64,000 bases of DNA from Polytrichum commune (Eukaryota; Streptophyta; Polytrichopsida; Polytrichales; Polytrichaceae). A program made the translations under genes and the position numbers. Under the pieces are notes generated by a model. The model saw only the letters and a program-made list of their open reading frames with translations, did no database searches and was not told where the DNA came from. Of the stretch, positions 35,346 to 47,091 are shown piece after piece. Within the stretch, counting starts at the first letter, position 1. Each line of letters opens with the position of its first letter. The stretch is from positions 32,486,001 through 32,550,000 of the forward strand of contig OX485804.1 of assembly GCA_950295325.1 (NCBI GenBank), read 5' to 3'.

Positions 35346-36589
35346 CCATAATCGACCCCCCTTTGTACCCATAATTGACCCCATTGACTTTGTAGGCTTG
35401 AATCCCCCCGTCCTGTGAATAGAATGGCCAAAATAGGCATTGACAAGCCACCCTAACACACGCCCGTCACTATGTGGGCCTGGGCACTCCATTTCCATGG
35501 GGAATGGTTCAAGGTAGTAGAGTGTTGGTCATTGGGAGGAGCTATACAATATGTGGGTGTTATTTGGTTTGTTTTTCATGTTCTCCAACTTTTACCGATT
35601 AGATCTACACAACAAAACTCATGGTGCATTAGTAAATCTAAGACGAAACATGTGCAACAACCATATTGAAAAATGGACCTCCCTTGATTTAGTTATGGTT
35701 ATCGAAAGTGCATGTTTGTTGATTTCTTAATTAGATACATAGGTCCTCTCAATTGTGTTCATTGTTGAGTGCGAAGTAGTTATTGGTATTTTGAAGACGT
35801 AGTCCACTATCTTTTAGAAATGGTCTTTATGATGTTTGCTCTTTGCTCCTCACCAAAACACATGCCAATCAATTATAGGGGTCCGATTAAGAAAATGAGC
35901 CACTCAAACCCCATCTAGCTTCGGTGTGGCTTTTTGGGTGGGGTGTTGGTTTTTAACACTTTGTAGCTTAGTGATGCGTATGACATTAACCTTATGAAAG
36001 AATCCCACATGTTGCCAATGGGTACCTCCCATTCACTAATAACCCATCCACGTCTACTAGTGTGGGCCACCAATGAACAAGTTCTCCCAACATTGGTTAC
36101 ATCCAGTGGATCTCACTGGCCAAATTCGAGCTAAAGGCGACCCATGCTAGTAGGAGCCGTTCGCTAGTTGCCCACGCTAGTAAGTGGGGGCATGCTATAA
36201 GGGCCACTTCACACACGGGACTGAGAGCCTGTGACCATTACACTTCAAGCACTCTCATTGGTGGAAAAGGCGGAGCCAGTCCAAGTTCGCTTCACACTAC
36301 GCTTGAGGGACCAACGAAGTATGTGAATGCAAGATGGATGTAAAGCCTACATGCATTCTTACATGGCATTGAATGGATCATGTTTCATGGTCACTTGGAT
36401 TATTTTTCAAAACCACCTCTTGGAGGTAGGCCCAACACAAAACCGGACGACCATGGCACTTTGAACACTCACAACTATTGATTTATTCTATTTCATCATG
36501 TGCAAGGATCCCAAACAAACAGAGTTCCATTGAAATAGCATTTGGTTGAGGGCCCGGTCACAAATGGCTTCAAACTACACTTGAAGGCC
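35346..36589. repeat. Intergenic with repeat shared with 61.4-61.7 kb
   Basis: Positions 35415-35550 and ~35940-35975 match the element at 60.99-61.69 kb: GTGAATAGAATGGC, GCATTGACAAGCCACCCTAA, GGTTCAAGG then GTAGAGTGTTG, and GGGTGTTGGTTTT. The rest (36.0-36.59) is unremarkable intergenic sequence without a gene. Confidence 0.55.
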
Positions 36590-37510
36590 CGTGATTGCAT
36601 CACATGATTTTGGAGGTGTGTTGGGACAACCTTTGGACACTTTGTTTTGGGCTCTCAATTCCATGGTCCTGGCTCTTGGCTCATGTGTGAAGTGGCCCTT
36701 AGTCACGAGGCTGGGGCGAACGAACTTTGGGAACCTTCAAAATCACACACAAATGCTCTCATATTTTTTGTCTTCCCAACACTAGTGAGTTGGTCAAGCA
36801 CAAGTTTTGGGATTGCATCCAAGCTAGAAGAGCGTGGAGCCACCTATATTATGCATGAACTTTGTGGGGTTAGGACGGGTAACTTCGATTGTTTCAATTG
36901 GAAACAAGCTCTCTTCGGGGAAAGGCTCCCTAAGAAGTATGGTCCCAAGATTAAAGTTTGGCACCTACTTAGGGGCATTACTCTTCGGACCATTTGGATT
37001 GAACGTAACGACAAAGTTTTTAACCATGAGCAATGGCATGACACCGGGGTTAAGCACCGCATTTGGGATGAGCTCATCATGTATGCCAAGGCGGCGTGGG
37101 AGCGGGTTCTTAAACAAATTAAGATTAGCAAGTTCTCGACGGTAGGAATGCTCCAAGATTTTGATAAAACATGGGGGGCTAGGAATGTTCTTTGTAGACG
37201 TCACAACCTCCACATTGAGTGGAATTGGAAGAAATGTAATATCCTTAGGTAGTGGGTTGGGTGGTAGGGTGTGGCTCCTTGAGGGCCTTTGGCGGTTTGG
37301 GGGTTGTCCTTGGCCGGTGGGGTGGGGGTGGTCCTTGGCTTGGTGGTCTTGGGGGTTGTCCTTGGTGGTTTTTTGGTCGTGGCGGTGTTCTTACGCCTGT
37401 GGGGTCCCGCCCCCCCTCGGTGGGGGTGTGGGGGGGTTCTTTTTGATGTTATTCATTTTTGGCCTTGGCAGTTGGCCTTCTGTCTCAAAAAAAAAGAAAA
37501 AAAAAAGTAA
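36590..37510 (+). mobile_element. LINE 3' end: zf-RVT-like tail, 3' UTR and poly(A)
   Basis: The frame 36647-37252 encodes a C-terminal fragment with LLRGITLRTIWIERNDKVFN, the W-x-I-W-x-x-R-N-x-x-F signature found at the end of plant L1-type LINE ORF2 proteins. It ends TAG at 37250-37252. A G/T-rich 3' UTR (37.25-37.48 kb) follows, then an A-rich tract (about 37486-37508) that looks like an inserted poly(A) tail. It is a 5'-truncated copy of a LINE unrelated in composition to the 18-30 kb element. Confidence 0.75.
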
Positions 37511-37533
37511 AGACATCGAAAACAAGTGCCGAC

Positions 37534-38197
37534 CTATGTTCGGGGAAAACCGACGGCTAGTTCATTATCAACCGATGGATTTCCCCTCATGGCCGGTCCA
37601 AATTTCCAACCATCGGATGGCAATCCGAGTGTAATTTCAATCCTCCGGCAATTAGCCGATGAACCAGAAAATGTCCCAGAAATGTAGCCGATTCTTCTTG
37701 TGAGTTACTAGATTTTAGCCAGAAGCATCCAGAGCGCTATTTGTCTGGGGCATCTGATGATGCACTTGAGGAAGTACCCTAAACCCTTAACTTTTTGAAT
37801 TATGCAACCGTTCCATGACTAAATCCAATTGCTTCTATGAAGAATTGGGGGACCCTTGGCCTTCAAGCGGTGAAGGCATTGCTAGGTTCAATTCTTGCCA
37901 AGGATATTAACTCTTCAAATTCAAAGTTTTGAACATGCCTTTTCTTTTCACTTATTCAAGATTTTGTACTAAGAAATGATTTCTAATAACTTTTCATACA
38001 TTTTTTAAACAATTAGTGCCGATATGAATTCCATTTAATTGGATATTGGCCAATGAAAATATGAAAATATAGGCAATTGGCCGATTGATGTTACAAAAGA
38101 CCGGCTCTTCCCGATGTAAATTGGAAAAAATCCGACCCTTCCTAGCAACTACCGGCAATTAGCCACTAATAAGGCTTCAAAAACTTGCCGAACTCTG
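37534..38197 (+). mobile_element. hAT-like non-autonomous element, copy 2
   Basis: 664 bp copy with a perfect 8 bp target duplication GTGCCGAC (37526-37533 and 38198-38205). Ends CTATGTTCGGGG and, reversed, CAGAGTTCGG. Eight-base duplications and CAG-type ends point to the hAT superfamily. It sits only ~25 bp beyond the poly(A) of the LINE fragment. No transposase remains, so it would depend on an autonomous relative. Confidence 0.88.
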
Positions 38198-38205
38198 GTG
38201 CCGAC

Positions 38206-38629
38206 TATGAACCATTTAAGCAGGAGGGGAGGTGTTAGGTGCACTATATTCTTTGTTGTGGCCTCCATATAGGCACCTACACCGGGTAACTTAGCTATTC
38301 CTCAAACAACCCCCCCCCCCCCCTTACTGGGTGCCGAGCCCTGGAAATTAGGGGAATGGCATGTCCCGTGGAGGGGGCGTTTCCTTGCTAGCATGTGGGA
38401 ATCATTTAACTTGTTGTCAGAACTCCAGTTTTGGCTATATATATAAATACTTCATTATTTTTTCCCCTTCTAAAGTAGCTCTCTATATACCTCCTTCTCT
38501 TACTTTAGGTCTGGTGCATATTCCCACTTATTTGTACTTGTGGTACACCTTGAACTTGTTCTTTTGTGTACTCGTCTGTACCACTTGAAACCAAGGAATG
38601 CCCGTGCTAAAATTACTTACTAATATCAC
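38206..38629. other. Intergenic with poly(C) run
   Basis: No gene recognised. A pure C run lies near 38310-38324. Confidence 0.5.
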
Positions 38630-39953
38630 GGGAAACGTTAAGCCTCCCCCTACGAGCTTTTCGGGGGAGGTAGATGCGGACAGGGGCAGCCCCCCAGAAA
38701 GAAATCGAGGTTTTCTAGACCCGACCGAAAACTTCTGCCCGTCCCGCCCGACTTTGAAAAAATCATTGCCTTTGTTTTTTTGAAGGCCACTTATCCACAA
38801 ATCCCATGTTGAGTGCACTTCATCTTCAAGGTCCAAAATCCAATATATAAGTTCACTTCCATTGAGTAAAGAAGCTATCAACTAGGACTTCATTTTCGGG
38901 GTGAAACCGTCAATAAAGCATGTATTTAACTTGGAAGTCAAAAAGATTACAAAACCCTCATTTTGCACTAAGATTATGATTTTTGTGACTTACTATTGAA
39001 AGAATCTTTGTCATTCTAAAATGGATTTAAAATTGATGATTTTATTTTTAATATGTTAATATTAAGATTTTTTTTTGTTAATGCCTTCTACTTTCACAAA
39101 GTATCATGCACATGCAAACTAATTAAGTGTGATTGAATGTAATTAAATGTAGATAACCGAATTAGAAGGTAATTGTGCGCAAGGCCTAGATTTCTACAAG
39201 TATTCATACACATTTGAACTAATTTAGTCCGATTAAGTGCAAGCGCATTTAGCCTAATTAAGCGTAATAAAGCCTAAGCAAGTGTAATCAAGCACATCAT
39301 TCCTTATATCTGAATTAAATCATGATCAATTCCAGTAAGTGCATTTTATAATGAATTAGGTTTAGTTAATTTGGTAAGCATACATTATTATTTAGTTGGG
39401 CTTAATTAGGGTTAGTTGGGATTCTAACACGTAATTACATTCAATTACACTTAATTAGTTTGCATGTGCATGAATACTTTGTGAAAGTAAAAGGCATTAA
39501 CTAAAAGACTATTGAATCAACATGCTAAAAATTATAAAAGTCATTTTAGTTAGGTTTAAGAATGATAAAGATCCTCTCAATGGTAGGTCACAAAAATTAT
39601 AATCTCAATGCTAATGAGGGTTTTATAATATTTTTAACTTTCAAATTAATTATATGCTTTATTGACGGTTTCACTCCGAAAATAAAATCCAAGTCAAATG
39701 TTTATTTACTCAATGAAAATGAACATATATATTGGATTCTGGACCTTGACGATGAAGTGCACTCAATATGAGATTTTTGAATAAGTAGCCTTCAAAAATA
39801 CAAGGATAATGATTTTTTTGAAGTCGGGCGAGGCGGGCAGAAGTTTTCGGTCGGGTCCAGAAAATCTTGATTTCTTTCTGGGGGCTGCCCCTGCCCCGCA
39901 TCTACCTCCCCGGAAAACCGGAAAGCTTGTAGGGGCGGGGGGTTTAACGTCCC
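38630..39953. mobile_element. 1.3 kb foldback element with ~520 bp inverted arms
   Basis: The left arm (38630 to ~39148) is the inverse complement of the right arm (~39430 to 39953), with a ~280 bp AT-rich spacer. Landmarks: GGGAAACGTTAAGCC at the left end against GGTTTAACGTCCC at the right end; TCGGGCGAGGCGGGCAGAAG in the right arm and its complement in the left; TTAATTAGTTTGCATGTGCATG near the inner ends. Very long arms with a non-coding centre suggest a MULE-like or foldback transposon. No matching target duplication was identified. Solo arms occur at 34.85 and 56.6 kb. Confidence 0.75.
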
Positions 39954-41207
39954 TCGTCAAGCGCATTCTCTTTGTTGGAGTCAATGGTGAAGGTTGAGCT
40001 TGAATTTGTACCTGAAACTTGTACGATGTCCTTAAGCATACCACCATTGCTGCGCAGGTGGCATTGCAGGAAGGAGGATAGGTGTCTTAACTTCAAAATT
40101 GTTACTCCAAGTCCACGGGGAGATGAGCGACAGCTATTCAATCACGGGAAAAGCAATAACTCAATGGTGAATTTTCACTGACCTGCAACCGCGGCAACCT
40201 TCAAGATCCTATGATACAATGTCATTCTTTCCGTTCGTTTCGGCAGGCGATCGAGTAACGTTGTGGGAAAGAAAATAACTTTCTAAAAGTTTACTACTCA
40301 GGCGAGGAAGAGAGTATGTATCGTCATCATCATGATTACCATCACTGACTCTCACTCTTGGAACCTTCGTGACGACGCTGTCATCTGCAAGTGCGGCAGC
40401 CGTAGATCTCCGGCTAAAGTACCATGGCAGCTCAGCGGATTCCACGGAATCACTCATCAGGCAGCCTGCAGAGGATGAGTAAGAACAAGTTTGCCCCTTT
40501 GAAGGCACCGCCAGGTCACACATCGCAGTGAAACCAAAACCAAATACCGCAGATCATCAGCTGGCGACTTACGCGCATTCCTACATTCTAAATTCTCAGT
40601 CCTGCAGGAGTCAGGATCCCCAGGTGCGTGATCAAGAGATCCGTGCTGATGAGTTCAAACTTCACCGTGTGCCCCAGATAATTGCCAGGGTGTGAAAAGC
40701 GAAACGAAGAGAAGGAATGAGGATATTATAAGTAAAATGAGGTAGGTTCAGGTTAGGCGTATTCGGCGCCTTGCCTCTTAGATCAAGCCTAGAATCCGGG
40801 TGTACGCGGTTACAGGGTGCAGCTGGGGAGGAGCACTCTAGTTCCCACTCGTCTTATCCCGCTACCAAACCGCCCCTCCATCGAGCTTCAAAACCATTGA
40901 GGCTCCATCCAGTCGAGCATCTCCAAGTGAGATCACCATCCTCACTTGGCACAGAGAGACAGTTCGAGACGCTACCAAAAAAGCAAGTAAGTGAGGAAGG
41001 AAAAGGCCCTCACCAGGCCAATTTGTAGAACAAAAACAGTGGTGGTAGACACTCGGTAGTACTACTTGGATTTGCCGATCGATACCTGAACAGATTCATT
41101 CAGCAGCCGGGTTCAGGAATCTTAGGTTTGATTATCGAGAAACAAACGTGACAGAGGGGGAAGTGCAGAGGAAAAGTGTGGTATTGTCGAATTGGACATT
41201 TGCAGCC
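39954..41207. other. Upstream region of pectin methylesterase, GC-richer
   Basis: About 1.25 kb of higher GC and CpG content between the foldback element and the PME start, likely promoter and leader. A minus-strand frame at 40209-40523 (105 codons, with VPRVRVSDGNHDDDD) and a plus-strand frame at 40771-41028 are open but match no family I know. I do not call either a gene. No clear TATA box could be fixed. Confidence 0.4.
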
Positions 41208-43597
41208 ATGTCGGAGGATTCCGACTCGAAGCCTTTGGCCGCGTCGTACAGGCCAAGGAGCCGGAGGTGTTGCATCTTCACCGTAGCAGGAATCACTCTC
41301 GCAGTCATTCTGATTCTGGCGATCACCATCCCCGTAGCCATCAAGAACAATAAGTCTAACTCTAACAATGCACCAGAAGGACAAGCTGCGGTGAACGCAG
41401 CGTGCCTCGCCACTTCGTACCCGGATACTTGCAACCAGACTCTTGCGGGAAGTGCACCAACCGACGCAACGGGATACACCAAAATGCAGCTAACGGCCGC
41501 AACGGCATCTGTGAACACTACCAAGGACATTGCGAACCAGGGCAACATGACCGACGACCTTATTGCAGCTGCGGCCGAGGTTTGTAACGAGGTTCTGGAC
41601 GATGCTTACGACCAGCTTACGACCGCGTTTGAGTTTCTGGCCAACGCCACGAACGAGGACGGGACATTCGACAGCATCAAGGCGTACGTGAGTGCCGCAC
41701 AGGAGGATGTGCAGACATGCTTGGAGGCTTTTTTGGAGTTGGCACCGAGCAGCAACACAAGCAACAACCTGCAGACACATGGATCCACCGTGGACGCATT
41801 GATCAGCAATGCGTTATGTTTTGTTAACAATTTGGCTGAGTTCGGTAACGATGTCGCCAAATGGGCCAACTTAATCTTCAACATGCCCGACGGCTTTAAC
41901 GTCACCGACCTTACCAATGGCGTTCGCAACATCTTCCACCGCAGGCTCCTCAATGAGGAAGCGAGTGATAGGGATGAGGACACCCCAGGTTGGATGGATA
42001 GCGCATCTCGAAGGCGGTTGCTGGCTGCGAGCCCTTACGATGTTATGGTGGCTGCGGATGGCTCTGGAAAGTACAGAAGAATCATGGACGCCATCAACAA
42101 TGCACCCAAATATAAGGGCACTTACACGATCTACATCAAGGCCGGGAGGTACAACGAGCAGGTCATCATCCCCAAGAAGCTTACTAATTTGGTGATTTAC
42201 GGTGACGGCCAAGGCAAGACCGTACTCACCGGAAGCAGGAACGTCGCATTGCAGAGAGGCATGACCACTTTCAAATCGGCAACCATGAGTAAGTCCGCTC
42301 TATTTCAATTGCTTCTTCACTGATCCTGTGAAGTACAACTGTATGGTTGGTGCATGAGATGAGAGATTTCAGTCCCTCTCTTCGAAAATGTTAAATGTGC
42401 GTGTATCTTTGTTGTGTCCGCTATTCTGCCTCGTGCTCCGTGAGTGAGATGAAGCTCTATTCGGCAATTTCAGTTCCCCTCCCCGAGAATGTCAAATATG
42501 TCTCTGTAGTGTTCGCTATTCTCTCTCTAATTGGGCGAGTGAGATTAAACTCAGCAACTCTAGATCCTCTCAAATATGTAATTCCTCTCTGTAGTGGTCT
42601 GCTATTCTGTCTTTAGGTCAGTGAAAATGGCGGTATTTCTAGATCCCTCAGAATTGTCATGTGTCTGATCTGTAGTGTCCACTATTCTCTCTCCAGGACG
42701 GTGAATGTTGTTGAACTCTATTCTGCAATTCTAGTTTCTCCGAAAATGTCAAAAGCGTGTCTCTGATCTGTAGTGTCCGCTATTCTCCCTCCAGTTCGGT
42801 TAACGTTTCGAAAACTAACCAAAAATTTAGTTCTCTCCGAAGATGTGAAATGTGTGCGCGTCTACACTTTACTGATGACTTTGTGGGATGCTGATGGTGC
42901 AGTCGTGAGTGCCAGCGGCTTCGTCGGAAAGTACTTTACCGTGCAGAACACGGCCGGATCAGCAGGCCACCAAGCCGTAGCACTCCGAGTGAGCGCAGAC
43001 AAGGTCTCCTTCTTCCGCTGCACTTTCGACAGCTTCCAAGACACACTATACGCACACACATTTCGCCAATACTACCGAGAATGCACGGTGATGGGAACCG
43101 TAGACTTCATCTTCGGCAACGGTGCCGTCGTCTTCCAAAATTGTGACATCACCGCCAAGCTCTCCACTCTGATCGGCCAGCAAAATACCTACACCGCACA
43201 AGGACGCACCGATCCTCATCAACCAACAGGGCTGTCATTCCAGGACTGCAATTTCTTGGCCACACCCGACTTGCAGAAGAATACCAATATCTTTACGACC
43301 TTCCTCGGCCGCCCTTGGAAGGCTTACTCTGTATGTGTGCATCTTAGGTCAACATTGCAAAGCCATATCTCTCCGCAAGGATGGATGCCATGGAACACCA
43401 CCAATTTCGGTTTATATACATCCTTCTTCGCTGAGTACCAAAGCAAGGGCCCCGCTTCAGACCCTTCCAAAAGGGTGAAATGGTCACACCAGATCACCAA
43501 CAAGAAACAAGCTAATAGCTACCAAGCTAACACATTCATCGACGCCCCCAGATGGGTGACATCAGCTGGCCTTCCGGTTGCATTGAATTCGGTGTAG
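41208..43597 (+). CDS. Pectin methylesterase with PMEI pro-region (type I), two coding exons
   Basis: De-esterifies cell-wall homogalacturonan, releasing methanol. Exons 41208-42288 and 42903-43597 join in phase (GT-AG) to 591 residues. The ATG at 41208 (GCAGCCATGTC context) starts just ahead of a basic patch and a signal anchor at ~23-45 (ITLAVILILAITIPVAI). An in-frame ATG at 41148 would add 20 residues. The PMEI-like pro-region (~60-235) holds the four family Cys (ACLATSYPDTC, VQTCLEAF, ALCF). Two dibasic RRLL motifs (from residues 245 and 269) are subtilase-type sites for release of the catalytic domain. Catalytic residues have correct spacing: Gln384 (HQAVALRV), Gln406-Asp407 (QDTLY), Asp428 (VDFIFGN), Arg497 and Trp499 (LGRPWK). 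Odd: the usual YSRTV after GRPWK reads YSVCV. Many N-glycosylation sites (NTT, NMT, NAT) lie in the pro-region. Confidence 0.95.
42366..42860 (+). repeat. ~90 bp tandem repeats filling the PME intron
   Basis: About five diverged units share the core TGTAGTGTCCGCTATTCTCTC (seen near 42414, 42507, 42590, 42674, 42770), a GTGA segment, AATTCTAGATCC or AATTTCAGTTCC, and GAAAATGTCAAA(T). Unit length is ~80-95 bp. Several units carry a pyrimidine tract followed by CCAG, resembling the intron's own 3' splice site. Confidence 0.8.
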
Positions 43598-43710
43598 AAA
43601 TTGTTTATCCAGCAAGCGAATTTCAGTCGAGATTTGTGACGGTTTTTGGTTTTGGTCCATGAATTTTTCTTTCATTCAATTTTCTCCACTGGCCTTCGAA
43701 GGCCATTTGG

Positions 43711-43716
43711 AATAAA
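43711..43716 (+). terminator. Candidate poly(A) signal of PME
   Basis: AATAAA 114 nt after the PME stop codon, at a typical distance for a plant gene. Confidence 0.5.
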
Positions 43717-44540
43717 GTAGGTTAGCATTGTGGTACTTACTGCATTTTGTTTCCAGTTTGCCACTGCGAGAGTCTTTCTGTGAGATTCCCTACGGGGTTT
43801 GACGATAATATTTTTGTCCCCCCCCCTCAATGTAAGACACATCATCTTATACAACATCAAATCAATTGTACGCAACAAAATTCTTCAATTTTAATGCGGC
43901 GTCCAATTCTTCTGGAACACCCAAGTATCACAGCTAGATTGTTTCTTCCTTTCGTTGATGCAAACCGGGCTTCCGGTAGCCCTCCGTTTTGTGTATAAGT
44001 TGCACAAATAATTTTGTAGCTCGGTGAATGTGAATTGAGGTTCGTAATGGTGTTTGATTCTGCTCCACTGGCTTCCAATTTTTCTGCCATCAGATGCGTT
44101 TTCTTCCGTTGATGTGATTGATGACTTGTGGCCACGATTTCCGACCTTAGCTGCTCTGGCGTGGAATTTGATCACCTACTTATCAGTTGAGCCGCACTTT
44201 CGGTTGAATGGATCACGAATATACGACTTGGTGTGTCTATTGGGTTATTGCAAATCGGTGAATGTGTTAGTGATCTAGTTTGGTGTGAATTTCGGAGAGA
44301 GGTTAACATTTCTGCTACTCCTACATTCTGTAATCTAAGTTCTGGTTGATTCTGAAGGCAACGCAGTTCTTGTGAACACATGAGGTGTGTGAAGTCACTA
44401 TTCTTAATTGGACACCTCCAAAAAACAAGTGCTACAATATGTTGAGATTGTCCTCCAGACCCGAAATGTAGACACAATTCTAGCATCAATAGTGCTAACC
44501 TTTAATTAAACTGGAGAATTGGTCAGGACTTGGTTGGTAC
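43717..44540. other. Intergenic after PME
   Basis: No gene recognised. Open frames on both strands lack family features. Confidence 0.5.
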
Positions 44541-44760
44541 ACTTTCCATGTTCAGTAAGTTTTTGATGCATGCTTGAAGTTTGTGTAGAGGTTTGAATGA
44601 AAAATATTTTATAATGGTACACTGAGGGTTAAATTCATTTTAGCTCCTCTTGGCATGTCAAGAAGAGTTTGAGCCTTAATGAACTTATATAGAATGTTTG
44701 TCATTCAAACCTCCATACCGATTCTAAACATACATCGAGAACTTACTGAACATGGAAAGT
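44541..44760. mobile_element. 220 bp foldback hairpin element
   Basis: Arms of ~72 bp (44541-44612 and 44688-44760) are inverse complements with about 80% identity, outer ends ACTTTCCATGTTCAGTAAGT and inner blocks GGTTTGAATGA. A ~75 bp loop separates them. It resembles a MITE with long TIRs. No target duplication is clear. A transcript would fold into a long hairpin. Confidence 0.65.
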
Positions 44761-44912
44761 TTTATATGCAAGCCAACCTATTCTTGACCAAAATTTTGGG
44801 TGATTTGAAGAAAAACTCTAATAGTTCAACATAGTTGGGAGAGCATGTGAGATATTTGAAAGAGAAGGATAAGCTTCAACTGACCTCCTAATTGTGACAG
44901 TGACACACATGG

Positions 44913-45002
44913 TAAAGTAATGTCCGATGTTGGTGTTAAGCAAGGATGTCCCCTTCCCCTCACACTATTTAGCTTGTACATTGAAGAGCTCTTGAAACAT
45001 AA
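44913..45002 (+). mobile_element. LINE reverse transcriptase fragment
   Basis: A short open stretch encodes MSDVGVKQGCPLPLTLFSLY followed by IEEL, the RT block just before the active site in plant LINEs (the V-x-Q-G-C-P-L-S-P-T-L-F type motif). Downstream reading is broken by stops. A small decayed fragment of a LINE distinct from the 18-30 kb element. Confidence 0.65.
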
Positions 45003-46839
45003 TTGGATAAGATCGACGAAGATTCTCCATGTTTATTAAACACAATGGTTGCCATTCTAACATAGTATTCGTGAAAATGTCACATTCACATTCACATTCC
45101 ACTAAAGTTATGTTCACAAATAAATGACTATATTTGGTTCTAAAAGGTACTTTTGTAGCCCTAAATGTTTTAAAGTTGATATACCTAGTTTTTAATATAC
45201 CTTGAGTTCATGATAAACTTGTGGGCTCCATCACTTCCAACGTCCAAGAAAAGATCACGTTCAACTTGATAGTCCAATTAAAAGAAATAATTGAGACTCC
45301 CTAATACTACCTTTTCAAATAGTGATTGAATCTTTTCCTTAATGGAGTTATATAGGGGACACTCCAACATAAAGTGTGCAACAATTGTAACTTTGATTAA
45401 TTTCATTATTTATTTATATGGGGTTTAGCATAAAAATTTGATTTTTGATTTTTTGCATCATATCTTAATAGCATAACATTCAAGTAATCACTAAGGATTC
45501 ACATATCTCTGATTGCATTTTGGTATATTAGAAGTGTATCCATGATTCCATTGATAGCATTTAAGCAACCAAAAGTCTACAATTTGAAGATATGTTCACA
45601 TTAACATGAATGCATCATCCTTTCAAATGGTGAGTCACATAATTATCACCTCATTGTTAATAAGGATCTTTCCATATCTTTAACTTCCAAGTTAATTACA
45701 TACTATATTGATGGTCTTACTTCTAGAAAGAAATCATAGTCCATTGCTTATTTACTAAGTGGAAGTTAGTGACATGTTTTATAGAATTTTCACAATGAAG
45801 AATCATGGAAAAAACCATAATTCCACAATGATAAGAAATTGTTGAATATGAGAGTACCTCTTGTTTATCCATTATAACATTCTACCTTTTCTTTAGAAAG
45901 GATATGATTAATTTATTTCAAACCCGGGGGTTGGACTATTCATTGGAAACCTAAAAGATGTGCATAAGTCACTATGAGATTATACCCCCTATATACAAGA
46001 AGTTTACAGAGAAAATCAAATGTATACGTACTAATGCCATGCTAGAAAATGGACTCATGTATTTTACAAAGCTTTTCAATTTAATGTGATAATTGCCTTC
46101 ACTACATATATGAACTAAAAATCATGAATGAAGTAGGCCTTTATTACTTATAAAAGCCACTTTTGCTTTTCCAATAAGAAAGTCATTGAACGTTTTTTCA
46201 TTCATAGGTTGCAATTGAATGATTACATTGAGCAAAGAAAGGCAAGAGCACAATAACTTAGCCACAATTCCAAAAAAAACACTTGGGAGCTTATGAGCAC
46301 TCCAAGAGCCTTCAATTTGTAAAATCTAAAACCCGAATGCAAACCCTAACAAGAATGAACGAAAACTGTTACCATATGGATGAAAACACAAATTGGATGA
46401 AACTCTCACATTTATTGTTTTTGTTTTACTCTAAACCCTAGGACCTCCTTTTGTACATCTACCTTTATATCAACATGCTTAGTGGTCTTTATAAATGTAC
46501 ACACTAGAGAAAAATAACACCTCTCCCTGTTGTGTACTTTCTATCCTAATGCGTCAAATAATACCCCTTCTTACACTGACGTTAACTAGTACATTGTATG
46601 AAGAGTCCAACCCCCATGGGAGTTGAGCTTCTTGTTTTTTAGAATCAAGATGGATATCTCCTATATCATTGAATTAAAAGTACAAATGACCTAAATTATA
46701 ACATTGCTGAGCCTCAAGCTCCTTCACCCAACTAGAAATTGGATTTTTGCATTAAATTTGGCCGGTCTTGATTGCAAATATCGACATCAAAGCACGTGCA
46801 ATTGTCAACAACAAACCATCAAACTCCTGAAATCAGGTT
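45003..46839. other. AT-rich intergenic with partial foldback-arm copy
   Basis: Positions ~45600-45775 match the foldback family arm in part (TTTCAAATGGTGAGTCACA, TTTAACTTCCAAGTTAATTAC, TTGCTTATTTACT then AAGTGGAAG). Otherwise no gene or structured element recognised. Confidence 0.5.
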
Positions 46840-46845
46840 TTTATT
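46840..46845 (-). terminator. Candidate poly(A) signal of the dioxygenase gene
   Basis: AATAAA on the minus strand about 250 nt beyond the stop codon of the dioxygenase gene. Position is plausible only. Confidence 0.35.
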
Positions 46846-47091
46846 GCATAGCTACATGTGACTTGACATGATAGAATAGGAAAATGGGTCACTTGTATTT
46901 GTGTTCTCTTCTATTCATGGGGGGAATCGGCGACAGTAGTGCCGCATCCAGCGTTTCAATTCTTGTAGGGGTAGAATGTTTTCGCTACAGGTATGAATTC
47001 TCTGGGTACCATGGATATATATAGCTCAATAATCAAACAAGAGACAATCTCTCCTTCTAAGCCTTGGTGTCCCTCAAAAGAATTGCTCAAG

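Noticed and set aside
41148-41207. Upstream in-frame ATG at 41148 as the PME start
   Set aside because: It would add 20 residues ahead of a cytosolic tail typical for the family; the 41208 context is better, though the upstream ATG is not excluded.
41132-41548. Long minus-strand frames opposite PME exon 1
   Set aside because: Shadows of GC-rich coding sequence; the plus strand encodes a clear PME with all catalytic residues.
43328-43345. GTATGT...TTAG inside PME exon 2 as a possible intron
   Set aside because: Only 17 nt apart, far too short for a plant intron, and the reading frame continues normally across it.
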